Source: Planctomycetota bacterium
GTDB taxonomy: Bacteria > Planctomycetota > Phycisphaerae > Phycisphaerales > SM1A02
Direction of reading: 5' to 3'
Length of the DNA stretch: 11,452 nucleotides
Assembly (NCBI GenBank): GCA_003671065.1
Contig: QWPU01000073.1
Location: forward strand, 1 to 11,452
Shown one piece after another: positions 6,639 through 11,452 of this stretch. Positions within the stretch are counted from its first letter, which is position 1. Every line of letters starts with the position of its first letter. Both the position numbers and the translations under genes were made by a program. Below the pieces are notes generated by a model. It was not told where the DNA came from. It did no database searches and was given only the letters and a program-made list of their open reading frames with translations.

Positions 6639-8201
6639 ATGGCAACACTCACCTCAGTCATCTTGCAGGCTCCCCTCGTGCTTGATGGTTCGCCGCTGAC
6701 TATTGTGGATGTCGAGCGCGTCGCCCGCGCCACTCGCGCGAATCCCGTGCGCATTGAACTTCATGCATCGGCGCGAGCGCGTGTCGTTGCGTCGCGAGCG
6801 GTGGTCACTGCGGCGCTGGCAACAGGTCGCGCGATCTACGGACTCAACACTGGGTTTGGCAGCCTTTCGCGCGTGAAGATCGAGCATGATCGCGCGTGTG
6901 AATTGCAGCGCAACATCATTCGCTCGCATGCGGCGGGTGTCGGCGAGTATCTCCCGCGCGAAACTTCTCGCGGACTCATGCTTGTGCTTGCAGCAAGTCT
7001 TGCGCGTGGCGCGTCGGGCATTCGCCTTGAGACGCTTCAGCGACTCATCGAATTGATCAATCAAAACATTGATCCTGCAATACCCAGCCGCGGTTCCGTT
7101 GGAGCGTCAGGTGATCTCGCGCCGCTCGCGCACGCCGCGTTGCTTTTGATTGGTGAAGGCGAGTGTTGGCATGATGGTCGAGTGGAACCCGCATCGTGGG
7201 CGCTGACGACCTATGGCTTTACGCCGCTCGTGCTCGAAGAGAAGGAAGGACTCGCGCTGCTCAACGGCACGCATCTCATGAGCGCGACGGGGGCGCTGCT
7301 GTGCGCAGAATTTCGCCGCACATTTGAAGCTGCGCTCGTCGCGGCCGCGATGGCGATTGACGCTGCGAAAGCAACGGATGCGTTTCTTGACGCGCGTATT
7401 CATGCGATTCGCCAGCAACCTGGACAAATTGAAGTCGCCGCGTCGTTGCGCGCGTTGTTAAGCGGTAGCACCATTGTTTCATCGCATGCTGAAAACGATC
7501 CGCGCGTGCAAGATCCGTATTCGTTGCGCGCGATGCCGCAAGTGTTGGGCGCGGCGCTTGACGCGTTTGCGTTTGTTGAAGGCACGATCGAACGCGAACT
7601 CGGCGCAGTGACTGACAATCCACTGGTGTTTGCGACAGGCAACAACGGCGTTGGCGACATCGTCAGCGGCGGAAACTTCCACGGCATGCCGCTCGCGATC
7701 GCGCTTGATCTCCTTGCAATCGCGTGCTCGCATGTCGCAGGCATCAGCGAACGCCGCACATTCTGGGTGGTCAGCGCGACTGATCGCTTCGTCGCGCATC
7801 AACCGTATCTTGCAACTGATCCCGGCGTCGACAGCGGTCTCATGATCGCGCAGTACACCGCTGCTGCTTGCGTGAATGAACTCGCAAGTAACGCAATGCC
7901 CGCAAGCGTCACCAACATTTCGACGAGCGCGGGCATCGAGGACTACAACAGTTTCGGCGCCACCAGCGCGCTCAAAGCCACCCGCTGCTTGGCGCTGCTG
8001 CGAAGCGTCATCGCGATCGAACTCCTGGTGATGAGCGAAGCGATTGAAGCGCATCGACCGCTCGTGTCAGGCGTACGCGTCGAGAAAGCGCACGCCGTGA
8101 TTCGCACGCGCGTTGCAAAGCTCAATCGCGACCGCGTGCTTTCGCCCGATATTCGCGCGATTGAACGACTGATTGCCGACGATGCATTCACCGCCGTGTG
8201 A
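6639..8201 (+). CDS. hutH: Histidine ammonia-lyase
   Basis: HutH removes ammonia from L-histidine to give urocanate, the first step of histidine degradation. The 520-residue cytoplasmic protein has the MIO-forming triad A156-S157-G158 in GSVGASGDLAPLAH. Other marks are YGLNTGFG (Y68), SHAAG (S96-H97, the histidine-lyase form of the selectivity position), LLNGT (N210), VQDPYSLR (Y294, R297), GGNFH (F347) and E434 in GIEDYNSFG. These match the active-site residues of Pseudomonas HutH (Y53, H83, N195, Y280, R283, F329, E414), except that EDH of the classical enzyme is EDY here (Y436). By sequence alone a related aromatic amino acid lyase is possible, but hutU follows directly, which settles the call. 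The ATG at 6639 gives the normal length; the in-frame ATG at 6564 would add 25 unlikely residues. No Shine-Dalgarno is seen; TATATT at 6622-6627 may be a -10 box but lacks a -35. Confidence 0.94.
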   Translation: MATLTSVILQAPLVLDGSPLTIVDVERVARATRANPVRIELHASARARVVASRAVVTAALATGRAIYGLNTGFGSLSRVKIEHDRACELQRNIIRSHAAGVGEYLPRETSRGLMLVLAASLARGASGIRLETLQRLIELINQNIDPAIPSRGSVGASGDLAPLAHAALLLIGEGECWHDGRVEPASWALTTYGFTPLVLEEKEGLALLNGTHLMSATGALLCAEFRRTFEAALVAAAMAIDAAKATDAFLDARIHAIRQQPGQIEVAASLRALLSGSTIVSSHAENDPRVQDPYSLRAMPQVLGAALDAFAFVEGTIERELGAVTDNPLVFATGNNGVGDIVSGGNFHGMPLAIALDLLAIACSHVAGISERRTFWVVSATDRFVAHQPYLATDPGVDSGLMIAQYTAAACVNELASNAMPASVTNISTSAGIEDYNSFGATSALKATRCLALLRSVIAIELLVMSEAIEAHRPLVSGVRVEKAHAVIRTRVAKLNRDRVLSPDIRAIERLIADDAFTAV

Positions 8202-8224
8202 ACCGCTCGCTAGACTCGGGGCGT

Positions 8225-9922
8225 ATGTCCACGCTCGCCAACCCGACACTCGTAACTCCTTCCGCATCACCATCAGACGCGCGCGTTGTTCGTGCGCCGC
8301 GAGGCAACATTCGCACCTGCTCGACATGGGCCGCCGAAGCCGCGATGCGCATGTTGATGAACAACCTCGATCCTGAAGTGGCCGAGCGCCCTGCTGATCT
8401 CGTGGTGTATGGTGGCCGCGGGAAAGCCGCGCGCAATTGGGAGTGCTTCGACGCGATTATCGACAGTTTGAAGCGCCTCGCGCCTGATGAAACGCTGCTC
8501 GTGCAAAGCGGCAAGCCTGTTGGAATCGTGCGCACGCATCCAGATGCACCGCGCGTGCTCATCGCGAATTCAAATCTCGTCCCGCACTGGGCCACGCAAG
8601 CGAATTTCGATGATCTCGCCGCGAAGGGTCTCATGATGTATGGGCAAATGACCGCGGGTTCGTGGATCTACATCGGCACCCAAGGCATTCTGCAAGGCAC
8701 GTACGAAACCTACGCCGAAGTCGCGCGTCAACATTTCAACGGAACGCTCAAAGGCACACTCAATGTCACAGGCGGTTGCGGCGGCATGGGCGGCGCGCAA
8801 CCGCTGGCGATCACAATGAATGAAGGCGTGTGTCTGATCGCCGACATTTGCCGCGAGCGCATTGAGAAGCGCGTGAAGGATCGCTACCTCGACGAGATGC
8901 ATGAAGATCTTGACGGCGCCATCGATCGCGCGCTCGCGCTCAAAGCCGAGGGCCGCGCAGTGAGTGTCGGCTGGCTTGGCAACATCATCGATCTGCTGCG
9001 TCGTCTGCGCGCGCGCAACATCACGCCTGACACTCTCACCGATCAAACCAGCGCGCACGATCCGCTCGAAGGCTACTACCCCGCCGACAACACGCGCGAA
9101 GACGCCGATGCATTGCGCGCGGCTGATCCAACGCGCTATCAAGAAGTCGCGTGCGCATCGATGGACGAACATGTGCGCTTGATGGTGGACTTTCAAACCG
9201 CAGGCGCGAAGGTCTTCGACTACGGCAACAACATTCGCCAGCGCGCGTTCGACAACGGCTTCAAGGAAGCGTTCTCGTTTCCAGGCTTCGTTCCCGCCTA
9301 TATTCGCCCACAATTCTGCACGGGCCGCGGACCGTTCCGTTGGGTCGCGCTGTCAGGTGACCCTGCTGATATTGCAACGACCGACGCCGCGATTCTCAAA
9401 CTGTTCCCACAAGACGAATCACTCGCGCGTTGGATTCACATGGCAAGCGAACGCGTCGCCTTCCAAGGTTTGCCCGCGCGCATCTGTTGGCTCGGTCTTG
9501 GTCAACGCCATCAAGCGGGCCTTCTCTTCAACGAACTCGTGCGAAGTGGCAAAGTGAAAGCGCCAATCGTCATCGGTCGCGACCATCTCGACTGCGGCAG
9601 CGTGGCGAGTCCGAATCGCGAAACCGAAGCAATGATGGACGGCTCCGATGCTGTCAGCGACTGGGCAATTCTCAACTTCGCAGTAAACACCGCCAGCGGC
9701 GCCAGCTGGACAAGCTTCCACCACGGCGGCGGCGTAGGTATCGGCTTCTCCCAACACGCCGGTCAAGTCATCGTCGCCGACGGCAGCGATGAAGCCGCCG
9801 CGCGCATCGAACGCGTGCTCACCAACGATCCGATGATGGGCGTCTTCCGCCACGCCGACGCAGGCTACGAACTCGCAAAGGACTGCGCGCAGAGCGAAGG
9901 CGTGAAGATTCCGATGCTGTGA
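8225..9922 (+). CDS. hutU: Urocanate hydratase (urocanase)
   Basis: HutU adds water to urocanate using tightly bound NAD+, giving 4-imidazolone-5-propionate, step two of histidine degradation; it is cytoplasmic. The 565-residue protein is near the usual 550-560. It shows YGGRGKAARNW (62-72, NAD-binding glycines 63-64), VTGGCGGMGGAQP (181-193), FDYGNNIRQ (331-339), the urocanase signature FQGLPARICW (413-422) with catalytic C421, GRDHLDCGSVASPNRETE (451-468) and HHGGGVG (499-505). These positions are offset by a constant 16 from those I recall for B. subtilis HutU, so the N-terminus is slightly extended. The start could be ATG 8225 or the in-frame GTG at 8198, which overlaps the hutH stop as GTGTGA; I chose the ATG because the first nine extra residues add nothing conserved. 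Co-transcription with hutH is very likely. hutI and hutG are not in the window. Confidence 0.96.
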   Translation: MSTLANPTLVTPSASPSDARVVRAPRGNIRTCSTWAAEAAMRMLMNNLDPEVAERPADLVVYGGRGKAARNWECFDAIIDSLKRLAPDETLLVQSGKPVGIVRTHPDAPRVLIANSNLVPHWATQANFDDLAAKGLMMYGQMTAGSWIYIGTQGILQGTYETYAEVARQHFNGTLKGTLNVTGGCGGMGGAQPLAITMNEGVCLIADICRERIEKRVKDRYLDEMHEDLDGAIDRALALKAEGRAVSVGWLGNIIDLLRRLRARNITPDTLTDQTSAHDPLEGYYPADNTREDADALRAADPTRYQEVACASMDEHVRLMVDFQTAGAKVFDYGNNIRQRAFDNGFKEAFSFPGFVPAYIRPQFCTGRGPFRWVALSGDPADIATTDAAILKLFPQDESLARWIHMASERVAFQGLPARICWLGLGQRHQAGLLFNELVRSGKVKAPIVIGRDHLDCGSVASPNRETEAMMDGSDAVSDWAILNFAVNTASGASWTSFHHGGGVGIGFSQHAGQVIVADGSDEAAARIERVLTNDPMMGVFRHADAGYELAKDCAQSEGVKIPML

Positions 9923-9942
9923 GGGGTGACGCGTGCAGATGC

Positions 9943-9971
9943 TTGTGGGCAATGTGACGCATTTTCATATG
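9943..9971 (+). promoter_or_regulatory. Weak candidate promoter for the lectin-like gene
   Basis: TTGTGG (9943-9948), a 17-nt spacer and CATATG (9966-9971). The -10 match is poor. A 10-nt palindrome TTGCGCGCAA (9972-9981) follows at once and could be an operator or chance. The rest of this 148-nt gap holds a 6-bp inverted repeat (10017-10022 with 10033-10038) and no convincing gene. Confidence 0.25.
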
Positions 9972-10056
9972 TTGCGCGCAAAGAAGAGTGCCATCGCGTC
10001 TTCTCTCTCTGTCGCACGACGAGCGCAGGTGTTCGTCGGTCGGTAGTCAACACATT

Positions 10057-10063
10057 GAGAGGA
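10057..10063 (+). promoter_or_regulatory. Shine-Dalgarno site of the lectin-like gene
   Basis: GAGAGGA, 7 nt before the ATG at 10071. It selects that start over the out-of-frame ATG at 10066 and suggests efficient translation. Confidence 0.7.
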
Positions 10064-10070
10064 AAATGCA

Positions 10071-10598
10071 ATGCGCGCAGTATTGATCGGAACTTTGGTA
10101 GCAGGCTTTGTCGTGGCAGCATGCGCCAACAGCGCAAACGCGGCACTCGTGCAATGGAGCGTTGCCAATGGTGGAAACGGTCATTGGTACGGACTCAGCG
10201 CGAGCGCCGGAACCTGGGGCGTCGCTGAAACAGAGGCTATTGCCGCAGGCGGACATTTGGCATCGATTGCAAATGCAGCAGAGAATGCGTTTGTGTTCTC
10301 GCTGATTGCGCCGGCTGCAGGCACTAGCCCAGGATGCTGGATTGGTTTGAGTCGATCGAGTTCAACCGAATGGAGCTGGTCCGATGGCTCTGCCTTCGAC
10401 TACACACAGTGGGAACCAGGTGAGCCAAACAACGCTGGAGGAAGCGAGTTCTGGGTGGGGATGTACTACTCGACTTCGACTTGGAACGATTTCCATGCGG
10501 GGTGGAGCCAACAGTTCGGCGTCATCGAAGTCGTTCCCGCGCCAAGCGCGATCGCGTTCTTCGCTCTTGCCGGTCTTCGCGCGCGCCGTCGCCGCTGA
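10071..10598 (+). CDS. Secreted C-type-lectin-like protein with PEP-CTERM-type tail
   Basis: A 175-residue exported protein. The signal peptide (about 1-24) ends SANA. A C-type lectin-like fold covers about 36-154: GHWYGLSASAGTWGVAETEA, GGHLASI, the core WIGL (90-93), EPNN (118-121) and WND (138-140). EPN and WND are the usual calcium/sugar-contact motifs, so glycan binding is plausible. The tail VPAP (155-158), a short hydrophobic stretch and RARRRR fits the PEP-CTERM sorting signal as seen in planctomycetes, where an exosortase-type enzyme anchors or processes exported proteins. Only two cysteines are present: C18, in the signal peptide, and C89, so the usual lectin disulfides cannot form. 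The start is supported by GAGAGGA. It is separated from hutU by 148 nt and is probably its own unit. A 6-bp hairpin (10583-10588 with 10604-10609) followed by TTT spans its stop and may be a weak terminator. Ligand unknown. Confidence 0.82.
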   Translation: MRAVLIGTLVAGFVVAACANSANAALVQWSVANGGNGHWYGLSASAGTWGVAETEAIAAGGHLASIANAAENAFVFSLIAPAAGTSPGCWIGLSRSSSTEWSWSDGSAFDYTQWEPGEPNNAGGSEFWVGMYYSTSTWNDFHAGWSQQFGVIEVVPAPSAIAFFALAGLRARRRR

Positions 10599-10663
10599 AA
10601 CGCCGGCGCTTTACAGCCGCGCACCAACCGCCGCCGCGCGAGCGCATCCGTTACATTCGCCGG

Positions 10664-11452
10664 ATGCCCGTCATTCTTCAGCCTGATTCTGCTGCGATTG
10701 CGCAGTGCGTTGAACGCTTGAAGCGTGGGCTTCCCGTTGCCTTTCCAACCGAGACTGTTTATGGACTTGCGTGCGATTCGCGCAGTGAGGCGGCGGTTGC
10801 GGAGGTGTATCGCCTGAAGCGGCGGCCGCAGTCGAATCCGTTGATCGCGCATGTGTCGGATATTGCGATGGCCAAGCGCGCGGTCATTGGGTGGGATCTT
10901 CGTGCGCAGCGCGCGGCGGAAGCGTTTTGGCCAGGGCCGCTGGCGATCATTTACACGCGGCGCAGTGAGATTTGCGCGCTCAGTGTTGGTGGGCGCACTT
11001 CGGTTGCGGTGCGTCAGCCGGCGCATCCTGTGGCGATCGCTTTGATTGAAGCGTTTGGCGGTCCGCTGTCGGCGCCGAGTGCGAATCGCTCGGGCCGCGT
11101 GAGTCCGACGACGGCTGCGCATGTTGCCGAAGAATTTGCGGATGTTGAGGATCTGCTCATTCTTGATGGTGGTCCGTGCGAAGTTGGTCTTGAGTCGACG
11201 GTGCTCGATATGTCGCGCGCGCGGCCGATGATCTTGCGTCCTGGCGCGATTAGTGGGAAGGATCTTGAGCCGCTGATTGGTCCTGTGGTGGTGCCTGAGA
11301 TTGGTCGGCAGGCGGCGAGTCCTGGTACGAGCGCGTCGCACTATGCGCCGATGACGCCAACGGAACTTGTGACGAGCGCGGAGCTCACTGCGCGCTTGGC
11401 GAGCGAAACTTCACGCGTGGCAGTCGTCGCGTTTGCAGGCACGCATGTAGGT
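10664..11452 (+). CDS. sua5: Threonylcarbamoyl-AMP synthase, Sua5 type (3' end cut by window)
   Basis: The frame is open from ATG 10664 to the window edge: 263 residues with no stop. The family makes L-threonylcarbamoyl-adenylate from threonine, bicarbonate and ATP for the t6A37 modification of ANN-decoding tRNAs, and acts with TsaB/TsaD in the cytoplasm. The YrdC domain is about 5-200: PTETVYGLACDS (28-39), KRRPQSNPL (52-60), FWPGPL (88-93), SVAVRQPAHP (113-122), SAPSANRSG (136-144), GGPCEVGLESTVLD (169-182) and ILRPGAIS (190-197). SPGTSASHYAP (219-229) is the linker motif leading to the Sua5 C-terminal domain, so this is the long two-domain form (about 330 residues in family members), not short TsaC/YrdC. 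No clear ribosome site precedes the ATG. Third codon positions favour G and T (GCG, GTT, CTT, CCT, GGT), unlike the C-rich hutU on the same strand. Confidence 0.93.
   Translation, partial: MPVILQPDSAAIAQCVERLKRGLPVAFPTETVYGLACDSRSEAAVAEVYRLKRRPQSNPLIAHVSDIAMAKRAVIGWDLRAQRAAEAFWPGPLAIIYTRRSEICALSVGGRTSVAVRQPAHPVAIALIEAFGGPLSAPSANRSGRVSPTTAAHVAEEFADVEDLLILDGGPCEVGLESTVLDMSRARPMILRPGAISGKDLEPLIGPVVVPEIGRQAASPGTSASHYAPMTPTELVTSAELTARLASETSRVAVVAFAGTHVG

Noticed and set aside
6500..6754. Longer start for the membrane protein, up to 6754
   Set aside because: It overlaps the promoter and the start of hutH; the added residues are Arg/Ser/Thr-rich and look non-coding.
6639..8201. Phenylalanine or tyrosine ammonia-lyase instead of HutH
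   Set aside because: The SH pair at the selectivity position, E434 and the adjacent hutU favour histidine as substrate.
8570..9313. 247-codon open frame on the minus strand inside hutU
   Set aside because: Shadow frame caused by GC-rich codon use; hutU is certain on the other strand and the antisense product has no recognisable domain.
9972..9981. Palindrome TTGCGCGCAA as an operator
   Set aside because: GCGC-rich words are very common in this sequence, so one 10-nt palindrome is weak evidence; kept only as a note with the candidate promoter.
9939..10046. 35-codon frame between hutU and the lectin-like gene
   Set aside because: No ribosome site, no recognisable features, and it covers the probable promoter region; most likely chance.
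10466..11341. 291-codon open frame on the minus strand over the lectin-like and Sua5 genes
   Set aside because: The product is mostly Arg/His/Asn-rich low complexity, while both plus-strand frames show clear family motifs.
1..11452. CRISPR array, tRNA, rRNA, insertion sequence, prophage or toxin-antitoxin genes
   Set aside because: Looked for on both strands; no spaced direct repeats, cloverleaf, terminal inverted repeats or related proteins were seen.

Overview
The window is GC-rich and densely coding, with GCG/CGC-heavy codons. It looks chromosomal, not mobile: there is no transposase, integrase, phage gene, tRNA, rRNA or CRISPR array. Two genes suggest a planctomycete, probably near Phycisphaerae. 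One is an HU-like protein with a basic tail of the kind I know from planctomycete genomes. The other is a secreted lectin-like protein ending in a VPAP-hydrophobic-RARRRR tail, a planctomycete-style PEP-CTERM signal. This placement is inference from protein style, not from a marker gene.

Layout. (1) 10-897 (+): a protein with two FHA domains. (2) 898-1134: a leader containing several inverted repeats, followed by an HU-family DNA-binding protein at 1135-1467 (+) and a strong hairpin terminator at 1503-1535. (3) A minus-strand block read from 6499 down to 1543: an eight-helix membrane protein, a PfkB-family sugar kinase, a secreted S9B dipeptidyl peptidase (DPP IV type), and MurQ (MurNAc-6-phosphate etherase). 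Gaps are 33 and 41 nt, then a 4-nt GTGA overlap, so this reads as one operon. A good sigma-70-like promoter lies at 6527-6556. (4) A plus-strand block divergent from it: hutH (6639-8201) and hutU (8225-9922), the first two steps of histidine degradation. (5) 10071-10598 (+): the C-type-lectin-like PEP-CTERM protein. (6) 10664 to the window end (+): a two-domain Sua5/TsaC-type threonylcarbamoyl-AMP synthase, cut by the window edge.

How the genes work together. HutH and HutU convert histidine to urocanate and then to imidazolone propionate; hutI and later genes are not in the window. The minus-strand operon joins a cell-wall sugar recycling enzyme (MurQ), an exported peptidase that removes N-terminal dipeptides, a sugar-type kinase and an unknown integral membrane protein. 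A salvage role for wall and protein fragments is a reasonable but unproven reading.

I found no clear new defence or mobile system. The most unusual signals are: the HU leader with two mutually exclusive hairpins overlapped by short reading frames; the triple 12-nt repeat that places three in-frame ATG codons at the start of the membrane protein; the grouping of MurQ with a DPP IV peptidase and a PfkB kinase; and a lectin-fold protein lacking the usual disulfide cysteines.
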